Source: SLJM01 sp964415785 (GTDB taxonomy: Bacteria > Myxococcota_A > Bradymonadia > Bradymonadales > Bradymonadaceae). From it: a stretch of DNA of 15,153 bases. Below, one piece after another: positions 1 to 6,383 of the stretch (the stretch's first letter is position 1; each line of letters opens with the position of its first letter). The stretch covers positions 1 to 15,153 of the forward strand of contig CAYQBU010000092.1 in the NCBI GenBank assembly GCA_964415785.1, given 5' to 3'. The notes under the pieces were generated by a model. The model was given only the letters and a program-made list of their open reading frames with translations, did not search any database and was not told where the DNA came from. The position numbers and the translations under genes are program-made.

Positions 1-53
1 GGGAAAATCCAAGATGAGAGATGAATAAAACTATTGAGCGACAAGGATAAGGG

Positions 54-1466
54 ATGATGACTTTAGACCAAGAGTGGTTTGGGTTGGAGCGCTATTTCGA
101 GGAGCGGGTGCGAGAGGAGACACCCAGTTGGCTGGTTCATGAGGACGGGGAGTGCTGGGCACTGTGTCAGGAGTTTCGGTTTGGCGACGGTGAGGAAGTA
201 CAACGGCGAGTCACCGTGGTGGCCGCTCAGGACTGGGATCACACCAATCGCATCACGAGTATTGAGTATTCGGAACTCGATATCGCCCCGGGACCGCTCA
301 TGGACAATTTGGATGCGCTGCAGTGGCTGGCGAGGGTGATGGTTTATGGAGCGGCCAAGAGCGAGCTTCGCGATCGGTGGGATGAGGAGTTGCAATGGGT
401 CAAGGAGGTCCATGCCGAATATCGAGAATACGCCCGATTGAGCCACAACCAGGGTCGAAATGCTCCCTGCCCCTGTGGAAGTGGTAAAAAATATAAGAGG
501 TGCTGTCGAAGAAAGAAGGCTCAATTGGAGAAAGAATTGCGACAGCCAAGCGAGGTGAGTCTCGATTCCATGGCCAGTCAGTGGTGGGAGAAAGCCGTGG
601 AAAATGAGCGGTTTATGGCGCTATATGATGCCTGCTCACTATTCGAGCTGGTCGGTGGGATGACCTATGACCACGGAGAAAATATGGCCCGGAAGCTGGG
701 CGTAGCGATTGAGGCGGTCGATGAGGTGGGACCGCTCGATGATCCCCGGTGGCTTCCGGAGAGTTGGTTGGACGTTATCGATACCTTTGAAGAGCCAACG
801 AAGAGCATGGGGCGATACGTATTGCCCCTGGTGGCAGCCCATTTAAGAGCAGAGAAGGCTCCCTGGGTGGCGACGCCCCAACTGTATTTTTCGGCGGTGA
901 GTTTGGACTACGATAGTTCGCCACCACTGCGTGAGATTCGTTTCTTTTGGCAAGACTTTCAGCGGTGGTTGGCAGCGGTCGAGGATGGGGCCGACGAGGG
1001 GTGGGTTCCCGAGAACGAGTTCAAGGAGGTCATCGACCGAAAGATGAACTATCTATTGGAGGGCTGTCGAGACTACCTCGATGAGGATGTGGATCAAGAT
1101 AAGCGCCAGGAGGCGATGGCCCTGCTCGAAGAGATCAGTGATGAGTGCCATGAGGTGATGCCCGATTGGGCCAATGAAGCAACGATCTACGCCGTGGCGG
1201 CCTACGTCAGTTGGGGAGACGACAAAGAGGCGATGAAGTGGCTGGAGAAGGTGGCCAGTCGCCCGGTCACAAGAGCCCATATTCCAGTGTATTTGGGCGA
1301 TCTATTTTTGGACTATGGGATGGATTGGACGACGCCTCAAATCGAGTTGATCCAGAGGGAGGCCAGGCGATATGCCGAGGCCTTTGATGGCCATCAGGAG
1401 GCGTTGTTGGAAAGGCTCGATGAAGCGTTGGGAGAGTTGATGGAGTCCAGTGCGGAGTCCAGGTAG
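54..1466 (+). CDS. SEC-C motif protein with a long unassigned C-terminal region
   Basis: The 470-aa protein carries a textbook SEC-C zinc-binding motif, CPCGSGKKYKRCC, at about residues 139-151. In SecA and many stand-alone proteins this motif binds zinc and mediates protein contacts. Residues 1-130 are acidic and aromatic-rich, with no domain I recognise. The roughly 320 residues after the motif are mostly helical-looking and acidic; near 385-425 there is an Ala/Trp-rich stretch that could be a TPR-like repeat, but this is not certain. The start is ATG at 54 because AAGGA at 43-47 lies 6 nt upstream; a second ATG follows at once at 57. No signal peptide or membrane segment is seen, so a cytoplasmic location is inferred. 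The gene converges on the kinase-like gene and overlaps its 3' end by 73 bp. The motif call is strong; the function is unknown. Confidence 0.85.
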   Translation: MMTLDQEWFGLERYFEERVREETPSWLVHEDGECWALCQEFRFGDGEEVQRRVTVVAAQDWDHTNRITSIEYSELDIAPGPLMDNLDALQWLARVMVYGAAKSELRDRWDEELQWVKEVHAEYREYARLSHNQGRNAPCPCGSGKKYKRCCRRKKAQLEKELRQPSEVSLDSMASQWWEKAVENERFMALYDACSLFELVGGMTYDHGENMARKLGVAIEAVDEVGPLDDPRWLPESWLDVIDTFEEPTKSMGRYVLPLVAAHLRAEKAPWVATPQLYFSAVSLDYDSSPPLREIRFFWQDFQRWLAAVEDGADEGWVPENEFKEVIDRKMNYLLEGCRDYLDEDVDQDKRQEAMALLEEISDECHEVMPDWANEATIYAVAAYVSWGDDKEAMKWLEKVASRPVTRAHIPVYLGDLFLDYGMDWTTPQIELIQREARRYAEAFDGHQEALLERLDEALGELMESSAESR

Positions 1467-2440
1467 CGCATCAGGCTTTGTTGATGGGAGTGGCCCAATG
1501 ATGGGGCGTTGAGGCGGCCGACGATATGTTGAAGATCAAAGAGTTGGGCCACATGGCGCCAGTCATCGGGGAGTTCGATGCCCCCGCAATGGAGCCCCCG
1601 CCGAAGGGCCGCCATTGATTGTGGGGGGAGGAGTTGGCGGTGGCGGTGGAGGACGGCGAGGTCGAGGTAGACGCTTCCCGAGCGGGCGTAATCCCAGTCA
1701 ATGATGGCCTGGACGGTGGGCGCCGAGCTTTTGGAGTTGGAGACGAGAATATTGCCGAGGTTGAGGTCGCCGTGAACGAGGCCGGAGTGGGCCGGTAGCT
1801 GGCGGAGTCGCGAGTGGTGGCGGTCCAGCGTGGTGGTCAGGCGTTGCTTTAGAGGCGGGGAGACGGTGGCGGCGGCTGGGCCCTTGGAGATGGACCACTG
1901 GACAAAGTCGATGAGTGCATCGCCGTGAGACGTGAATCGTCGACGTGGGCGAAGTTCGTCATCCAGTAGGGCGGGGCCCTCGAAGGAGATGTGGAGGTGG
2001 TAATGGGCGATCCACGCGCCGAGTTTTTGGAAGAGAGAGGGACTTAAAAGTGGGTGACGATTGAGTCGGGAGTGAAGGTCGACTCCGGGTACCCATCGAC
2101 GAAGGCTGGCGGTGTGAGGTTCGCCGTCGACAGGGGCGGAGACGATGGCCAAGGGGTTGGCCAGGTAGGTCGGCTCGTCGAGTCGATGGAAGAGAGCCCG
2201 ATAGCGCTGAGGCGAGGACCGTGGCGCCCTGTGGATGCGCAAGAGGAGCGGAGAGCGATTATCGAAGAGGAGCTGATAGTTGGAATTGTCCGCTCCATGC
2301 TCCAGAAAGCGGTGCTCTCGAAGACAGGGGTGATGGTCGAGAGAGGAGTTAATCAGGCACTGAAGTCGAGTTGGATTGATCTCGATTGGGCGGGATGTAC
2401 GGGGCCAGTGCCGAAGTATGTCGGGAAGCTCGGGGTTCAT
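1394..2440 (-). CDS. Aminoglycoside phosphotransferase/choline kinase-family protein
   Basis: The protein is 348 aa from ATG at 2440. It has the signature of the APH/choline-kinase fold: the catalytic loop HGDLNLGN at residues 223-230 (catalytic Asp225, metal-binding Asn230), and IIDWDYA at about 246-252 supplying the metal-binding Asp248. The N-lobe shows an LLLRIHR strand near 65-71. These kinases phosphorylate small hydroxylated molecules or sugars; the substrate here cannot be told, and antibiotic resistance should not be assumed. The frame stays open upstream to 2560, but that part overlaps the msrB coding region, and the ATG at 2440 lies 8 bp after the msrB stop, so I chose it. No strong Shine-Dalgarno is visible, so translation may be coupled to msrB. 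The last 23 or so residues are Ser/Asn-rich and encoded in the antisense overlap with the SEC-C gene. Confidence 0.85.
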   Translation of the reverse strand: MNPELPDILRHWPRTSRPIEINPTRLQCLINSSLDHHPCLREHRFLEHGADNSNYQLLFDNRSPLLLRIHRAPRSSPQRYRALFHRLDEPTYLANPLAIVSAPVDGEPHTASLRRWVPGVDLHSRLNRHPLLSPSLFQKLGAWIAHYHLHISFEGPALLDDELRPRRRFTSHGDALIDFVQWSISKGPAAATVSPPLKQRLTTTLDRHHSRLRQLPAHSGLVHGDLNLGNILVSNSKSSAPTVQAIIDWDYARSGSVYLDLAVLHRHRQLLPPQSMAALRRGLHCGGIELPDDWRHVAQLFDLQHIVGRLNAPSLGHSHQQSLMRYLDSALDSINSPNASSSLSNNAS

Positions 2441-2448
2441 GGAGTCAA

Positions 2449-3030
2449 TTATTCGTCTTCCTGGAAGTCGAGAGCCGCCGAGTTGAGGCAGTATCGGTGG
2501 CCCGTTGGTTGGGGGCCGTCGCCGAAGACGTGGCCCAGGTGACCGCCACAGCGAGAACAATGGACCTCTACGCGAGGTTGGCTCATGTGATTGTCCTCAC
2601 GAGTGCCAATGGCGTCGTCGTTGAGGGGTTCCCAAAAGCTGGGCCAGCCGGTGCGCGAGTCATAGCGGGTCTCCGAGGAAAAGAGGGGGTGTCCGCAGCC
2701 TGCGCAGTGGTAGATGCCGTGGCGCTCGTTGCCCAAAAGATCGCCGGAGTGGGCCCGTTCCGTGCCCTCTTCTCTGAGAATATGGAAGGCCTCGTCGGAG
2801 AGACGGTCGCGCCACTCTTCTTCGGAGAGTTTGTAAGAGGGCCTGGCGGGGTCAATGGCGATGCCCTCAACGATGGGAGTCTCCTCGGAAAGAGCAGAGT
2901 CCTCGTCGTCGGAAGACGATTCAACACCATTGCCATGATCGGGGGGATGCGAAGAGGTGTCGGCATTGGAGGACCAGCAGCCGGTCAGTAGCAGCAGGCA
3001 TGTTGCGAGGAGGAAAAAAGAGCGGGTCAT
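2449..3030 (-). CDS. msrB: Lipoprotein peptide-methionine (R)-S-oxide reductase (MsrB)
   Basis: MsrB reduces methionine-R-sulfoxide in oxidised proteins. The 193-aa product starts with a lipoprotein signal peptide: hydrophobic residues 4-16, then lipobox LLTGC with Cys18. An acidic Ser/Asp linker runs to about residue 60. The MsrB domain (about 66-190) contains two zinc-binding CxxC pairs (Cys109/112 and Cys158/161), the GWPSF motif at 128-132, and the catalytic Cys181 in RYCLNS. The recycling cysteine that precedes GWPSF in many family members is replaced here by Thr (RTGWPSF), so reduction must use another route. An exported MsrB would repair envelope proteins after oxidative damage. The start codon overlaps the stop of the deacetylase gene (ATGA, 3027-3030), indicating translational coupling. 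The family call is very secure; outer- versus inner-membrane anchoring is not determined. Confidence 0.95.
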   Translation of the reverse strand: MTRSFFLLATCLLLLTGCWSSNADTSSHPPDHGNGVESSSDDEDSALSEETPIVEGIAIDPARPSYKLSEEEWRDRLSDEAFHILREEGTERAHSGDLLGNERHGIYHCAGCGHPLFSSETRYDSRTGWPSFWEPLNDDAIGTREDNHMSQPRVEVHCSRCGGHLGHVFGDGPQPTGHRYCLNSAALDFQEDE

Positions 3031-4076
3031 GGGGAGTCTCCGGTGGAATCGCGAGAATGGTGGGGCGTCGCCTCGACAAAGTCGAAGTCCGAGAGCTGGT
3101 GAAACTGGTAACCATCATCCAGAAGGCGAGGCAGAGCTCTCTGGAGGCCCTCGGCGCTATGACCGCGAGGCTTATTGGCGTGGAGAATAACGATGGACGC
3201 CGAAGACACTTCCATCAGGGCGGCTTCTACCTGGGAGGCGTCGAAGCTGGCGCCGTGATCGCCGACGACATCGTAGCCCATGACCTGGTGGTGTAGGGCC
3301 TCGGCAATTTCGACACAGACCTCGTCGTAGTGGGCAGTGCCGGAGCGATAGAAGCGGGGGCGATCACCGGTGAGGTCTTCGATGAGCCGTGCGTTGGCCT
3401 CGATCTCGTGGGCTGCTTCCTCGACGTTGGCGGTGCCCTCGATGCCCATGATCTCGCGGCCTTCGACAGAGCAGGGGCGGTGGCGGAGGCCGTGATTGGC
3501 GATCTCAAAGAGATCGTGGTTCGCCAATTCGATGAGCCTCTCTTCATTGGTACGGATCCACCAGCCAGTGACGAAGAGAGTGGCGGGAATCTCTTTTTCG
3601 ATGAGGAAATCGATCATCTCCTCGTCGAAGCCGGCGTCGCAGGCATCGAGGGTCAGCGCCACTTTGGCCTCGGCGGTGGGGAGTCGCCGATGGACGCCGG
3701 GGACGAATTCGCCCCAGTGGAGGGGTTGGCGTTCAGAAAAGGCCCTGACTTGCTCGCGGGTCAGGGGTTGGACGGTGGGCTCTGGGGCGGGGCGGGACGC
3801 GGAGTCTTCGGAAGGCTGGGAGTCGGCGAGGGCCCGGCGAAAGTCGTCTCGCCATGGCCGGGTGTCCAGTTGGCGAAGTTCGTCGACGCCGCGGCGCAGG
3901 TCATCGATGGGCGCTTCTTCGTCGGCGGAGTCAGAGTTGTCGATCTGCACATCGGCAGGTGGATCGGCCTCGGCGCTATCACTGTCCTCGGAGGCCCACC
4001 ATAACCAGGCGCCGCCGACCACCAGCAGGGCACCGAGGGCGATGGGGATAGAGAGAAGGTGGCGCGTGGAGGGCAT
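3027..4076 (-). CDS. Membrane-anchored NodB-type polysaccharide deacetylase
   Basis: From ATG at 4076 the protein is 349 aa. One N-terminal hydrophobic segment (about 7-27) is followed by a long acidic Asp/Glu/Pro linker (30-130) and a NodB-homology domain (about 138-335). Visible motifs are LTLDACD at 141-147 (motif 1; catalytic and metal-binding Asp), NHGLRH at 194-199 (motif 2; metal ligands His195 and His199), FYRSGTAHYD near 242-251 (motif 3) and VILHA with His299 (motif 5). Such enzymes remove acetyl groups from amino sugars in cell-wall or surface glycans; the substrate is not evident. Motif 1 has the DACxxxxD form rather than TFDD. The domain would face the periplasm. The start is uncertain: in-frame ATG at 4133 and TTG at 4145 would add a second hydrophobic stretch, and none of the choices has a clear Shine-Dalgarno. 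It is the first gene of the operon with msrB and the kinase-like gene. Confidence 0.88.
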   Translation of the reverse strand: MPSTRHLLSIPIALGALLVVGGAWLWWASEDSDSAEADPPADVQIDNSDSADEEAPIDDLRRGVDELRQLDTRPWRDDFRRALADSQPSEDSASRPAPEPTVQPLTREQVRAFSERQPLHWGEFVPGVHRRLPTAEAKVALTLDACDAGFDEEMIDFLIEKEIPATLFVTGWWIRTNEERLIELANHDLFEIANHGLRHRPCSVEGREIMGIEGTANVEEAAHEIEANARLIEDLTGDRPRFYRSGTAHYDEVCVEIAEALHHQVMGYDVVGDHGASFDASQVEAALMEVSSASIVILHANKPRGHSAEGLQRALPRLLDDGYQFHQLSDFDFVEATPHHSRDSTGDSP

Positions 4077-4167
4077 GGCAAGACCATAAAATAAAACCAG
4101 CAGATCGGCTGCCCAGATTATCCATGAGGCCATGGCTGGACGCAAAGGTCGCCCGGATTGAAGTGAT

Positions 4168-4209
4168 TTGACTCGGACTATTCACGGCGTCTCAAAGATC
4201 CGGGTTAAG
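4168..4209. repeat. Collapsed, degenerate copy of the 253-bp TIR element
   Basis: Bases 4172-4187 match the left terminal repeat of the element at 9246-9498 at 13 of 16 positions. Bases 4182-4209 follow its right end closely, allowing short gaps: TCACGGCGTCTC, then ATCCGGGTTA. The two ends abut with almost no interior, as if the middle had been deleted. It lies just upstream of the deacetylase operon. Similarity was judged by eye, and the copy is too decayed to count as mobile. Confidence 0.5.
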
Positions 4210-4471
4210 CGCCGGTATACTTTATCTCGTCGATATAAATATATTTATGTATACTATCGCTGCTCTTCGAAAAACCGTAAGCACTCTCGCCGGTACTGAA
4301 TGACGATGGCTGTGTTGCGACTCCTCGACGATGTTACGCCATCGCCTCGTCCGTAGCGCTGTACTCTCGTCGCCCAAGTCATCGGTCTCAATCCGTCATC
4401 TTCGCTGTCTCCGAATATTAGTTAATGCTGAAGGACTGAGAGTCAGATGATCACTACCTACTTGCGAGGGC
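4210..4471. other. Non-coding region upstream of the deacetylase operon
   Basis: This 262-bp stretch contains no convincing ORF. It begins with an AT-rich island (4215-4255) in which GTATAC occurs twice around a 14-bp palindrome. The rest holds only short stem possibilities, such as CGATG/CATCG around 4329-4344. The promoter of the minus-strand deacetylase operon and the 3' end of the regulator transcript should both lie here, but no clear intrinsic terminator is visible. Confidence 0.4.
4235..4248. promoter_or_regulatory. AT-rich 14-bp perfect palindrome
   Basis: ATAAATATATTTAT is a perfect palindrome inside an AT-rich island, flanked by GTATAC at 4215-4220 and 4249-4254. It stands out sharply against the GC-rich surroundings. 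It lies about 160 bp upstream of the chosen deacetylase start, so it may be part of that operon's promoter or a regulator site. This is inference from composition and position only. Confidence 0.35.
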
Positions 4472-5125
4472 TCACGACTCTATCGTCACGCAGTAAGTAC
4501 AGGTGTCGTCGCCGGAGGGCATATGGTGGGTGCGTTTAATCTGAGCATCGAGCAGGTCGTTGAGCATTGCCTCTTCTAGCTCACAGGGAAGCTCTGTCAG
4601 TTGCGTGGTGGAGGCGAAAGGACAATGGCATTGACGGACGCAATGGGTGTCGTCGTCGGCCGAAAGTTGGAGTTGGGGCATGAAGCCCTGGTTGTCGAAA
4701 AAGGTCACGATGACTTCTAATTGATCGCCAAGGGATGCGGCGTCGCCCAGTGTGCTCAATTGTTGGGTGAGGCGTTGGCGACGTTCCGTCCAGAAACGCT
4801 CAAAAAAAGCGTCGACCAACGCCGACTGGTCCTCGTCGATTAAAAACGCGATGAGATTGGGGAAGAGTTCTCCCTCCTGGCTGGGGAGCAGCTGCTGGGC
4901 CCGCTTGGAGAGGCGGTAGGCAAAGCGAGGGCGTCCGGGTCCGTTGCGGCGCCGTTGGCGGCTGACGAGGTCGGCGTCGCAGAGTTTGTCGAGATGGTGT
5001 CGGATGGTGGTGGCGCTGAGTTGCTGATGGTCGACGATTTCATCGACGGTGGCGTCGCCACATTCGTTGATATATCGGAGGATCGAGGCGCGGGGTTCAT
5101 CGATCAGGCTGAGCAATGCTTCCAT
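4472..5125 (-). CDS. SufR-like iron-sulfur winged-helix transcriptional regulator
   Basis: The protein is 217 aa. The N-terminal winged helix-turn-helix (about 1-75) contains a recognition-helix-like segment, LSATTIRHHLDKL, at 36-48, and the wing NGPGRPRFAYRLS at 61-73. This GxGRPxxxYxL wing is typical of SufR-type regulators. The C-terminal half has clustered cysteines at 162, 166, 168, 181, 209 and 212. The spacing Cys168-x12-Cys181-x27-Cys209 matches, as I recall it, the cluster ligands of actinobacterial SufR, which binds an Fe-S cluster and represses Fe-S biogenesis genes. ATG at 5125 was chosen because AGGA lies 7 nt upstream; a TTG at 5143 would add six residues. It is divergent from a ferredoxin gene rather than a suf operon, so its likely target is that promoter and its own. 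Fe-S sensing is inferred. Confidence 0.8.
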   Translation of the reverse strand: MEALLSLIDEPRASILRYINECGDATVDEIVDHQQLSATTIRHHLDKLCDADLVSRQRRRNGPGRPRFAYRLSKRAQQLLPSQEGELFPNLIAFLIDEDQSALVDAFFERFWTERRQRLTQQLSTLGDAASLGDQLEVIVTFFDNQGFMPQLQLSADDDTHCVRQCHCPFASTTQLTELPCELEEAMLNDLLDAQIKRTHHMPSGDDTCTYCVTIES

Positions 5126-5283
5126 GGGTGTCCTGGCATCCAAAGTGATCTGAGTCCGCTAACTGATACTTACAACACAGAAATTGAGAAAACGGATTCC
5201 ATGCGCGGCGGATCATTGTTATGACCCAGGGGACTGGCCGACAAAGTAGTGGGGTGCGGCCACCGAAACCCGAGGTTGAAGGG

Positions 5284-5311
5284 TTTACACTACAAGGGTA
5301 GTGTTTATGTG
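5284..5311 (+). promoter_or_regulatory. Candidate promoter of the ferredoxin-methyltransferase operon
   Basis: TTTACA (5284-5289, five of six bases of the -35 consensus) and TATGTG (5306-5311, a weak -10) are separated by 16 bp. An alternative pairing is TTGAAG at 5276-5281 with TAGTGT at 5299-5304, 17 bp apart. In both cases the palindrome at 5287-5304 would sit within the polymerase footprint. The call is by eye and consensus only. Confidence 0.35.
5287..5304. promoter_or_regulatory. Interrupted perfect palindrome, candidate operator for the SufR-like regulator
   Basis: ACACTAC-AAGG-GTAGTGT has perfect 7-bp arms around a 4-bp centre. It lies 46 bp upstream of the ferredoxin start, in the divergent region shared with the regulator gene. 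Winged-helix dimers commonly bind such inverted repeats, and no second copy was seen in the window. The arms could instead form an RNA hairpin, but no T-tract follows. Assignment to the regulator is inference from position. Confidence 0.5.
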
Positions 5312-5350
5312 TTGGAAAGAGAACCCCATTCATTGACCCGGAGTACGACT

Positions 5351-5641
5351 ATGACCTTCGTTATCACCGAACTTTGCAAGGGCACCTGCGATACCTCCTG
5401 CGTGGAAGTCTGTCCCGTGGATTGCATCCATGGGCCGATCAGCGTTGAGGAGATCCAAGATATCCAGCTCGCCGGAGAAAACGAGCGCCTCGACGACATC
5501 CAGCTCTATATCGATCCGGCGATTTGCATCGATTGTGGGGCCTGTGTGCCGGAATGTCCTGTGGAGGCCATTTTCGACGAATACGATATGCCCGACAAGT
5601 ACGAAGAGGATTTGAAGCGAAACGCCGACTTTTTCGAATGA
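5351..5641 (+). CDS. 7Fe/8Fe bacterial-type ferredoxin
   Basis: This 96-aa low-potential electron carrier has two cluster-binding motifs. The first has Cys9, Cys13, Cys17, Cys21 followed by Pro22, and Cys25, resembling Azotobacter FdI-type ferredoxins, where one site can hold a 3Fe-4S or 4Fe-4S cluster. The second is the canonical CxxCxxCxxxCP (CIDCGACVPECP) at about 59-70. A central acidic insertion (about 29-52) and an acidic C-terminus are visible. The frame is open further upstream to 5249, but ATG at 5351 has GGAG 7 nt upstream and gives the expected N-terminus (MTFVITE), so I chose it. The stop overlaps the methyltransferase start (ATGA). The redox partner is unknown. The divergent Fe-S-type regulator suggests expression tied to iron-sulfur status or redox. 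Confidence 0.93.
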   Translation: MTFVITELCKGTCDTSCVEVCPVDCIHGPISVEEIQDIQLAGENERLDDIQLYIDPAICIDCGACVPECPVEAIFDEYDMPDKYEEDLKRNADFFE

Positions 5642-6360
5642 GTACGCAGAGTGCACAACCGACCCTTCGTGAATTGGCGGGCCAGGCCCTCTCGTCGACG
5701 GCGGAGGGATACGACAAATTGGCACCGAAGTTCGATGCCTCCGTCTTTCGAACGCCGGAGTCGGTGTTGGCCGAGGTGGCGGGCATTGTCGGTGAGATGG
5801 AGGGAGGACGGGCTCTGGACCTATGCTGTGGGACAGGGGCGGCGATGGAGATGCTGGATTCCCTGGGAATGGAGCATCTTGTAGGGGTCGATATCTCGGA
5901 GGGGATGCTGGCGCAGGCTTACAAGAGTCTGGGGGAATTGCTGAGCACTGAATTCGAGCTACAACAGGGGGATGTCAGGAAGCTCACCTTCGAACGGGAG
6001 TTTGATCTGGCCGTGATGTTCGGGGCTACGGGTCATATTCGGCGCCGTGATCAGCGTGTGTTTTTGAAGGGGGTCTATCGGGCACTAAAGCCGGGGGGGC
6101 GCTTCTTCTTTGTAACCTCTCCAGAGCCCACCTGGTGGTCGCCGAGGCGGTGGATGGCCTGGGCGTTTAATCAGTCGATTCGGATCCGGAACCGGGTCAA
6201 GAAGCCGGCATTTCATATGTATTATCTGCTCTTGCCCGTGGAGCGCGCAAAGCACCTGCTGGGCGATCAGGGGTTTGAGGTCGCCATTCACGCCCCATTT
6301 GAGGGGCCTCGGCTATCGACGCTTAGATTGGTGGAGGGCCGAAGACCGGAGTGGGCATGA
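5638..6360 (+). CDS. Class I SAM-dependent methyltransferase
   Basis: The 240-aa protein has the Rossmann-type methyltransferase motifs in order: motif I ALDLCCGTGAAM at 59-70 (SAM binding), the acidic end of beta-2 in VGVDIS at 82-87, GDV at 111-113 near the adenine site, FDLAVMFGATGHI at 122-134, and the post-motif LKPGGRFFFV at 150-159. The C-terminal part (about 165-225) is basic, aromatic and partly hydrophobic, and probably forms the substrate-binding cap. The substrate is not recognisable; UbiE/Coq5-like and small-molecule methyltransferases share this layout. The ATG overlaps the ferredoxin stop codon (ATGA), so the two are probably translated together, although the functional link is unclear. 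The frame extends upstream, but the overlapping ATG gives a normal N-terminus. Confidence 0.9.
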   Translation: MSTQSAQPTLRELAGQALSSTAEGYDKLAPKFDASVFRTPESVLAEVAGIVGEMEGGRALDLCCGTGAAMEMLDSLGMEHLVGVDISEGMLAQAYKSLGELLSTEFELQQGDVRKLTFEREFDLAVMFGATGHIRRRDQRVFLKGVYRALKPGGRFFFVTSPEPTWWSPRRWMAWAFNQSIRIRNRVKKPAFHMYYLLLPVERAKHLLGDQGFEVAIHAPFEGPRLSTLRLVEGRRPEWA

Positions 6361-6363
6361 CTC

Positions 6364-6383
6364 ACTCGGGGGCGAGCCCGGGT
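6364..6383. terminator. Possible hairpin between convergent genes
   Basis: ACTCGGG and CCCGGGT can pair (7 bp with one G-U) around a 6-nt loop, exactly in the 22-bp gap between the methyltransferase stop and the acyltransferase stop. No T-tract follows on either strand. It could be a weak bidirectional terminator or chance in GC-rich sequence. Confidence 0.25.

Noticed and set aside
1394..2440. Antibiotic resistance role for the APH-fold gene
   Set aside because: The fold is shared by many kinases, and nothing here points to an aminoglycoside substrate or a resistance context.
2054..2991. Two plus-strand ORFs (162 and 201 aa) opposite the kinase-like and msrB genes
   Set aside because: They are antisense shadows of genes with strong motifs in GC-rich DNA; no ribosome site or domain supports them.
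3330..4004. 224-aa plus-strand ORF opposite the deacetylase
   Set aside because: Gly/Val-rich antisense shadow of a NodB-domain gene; no start signal.
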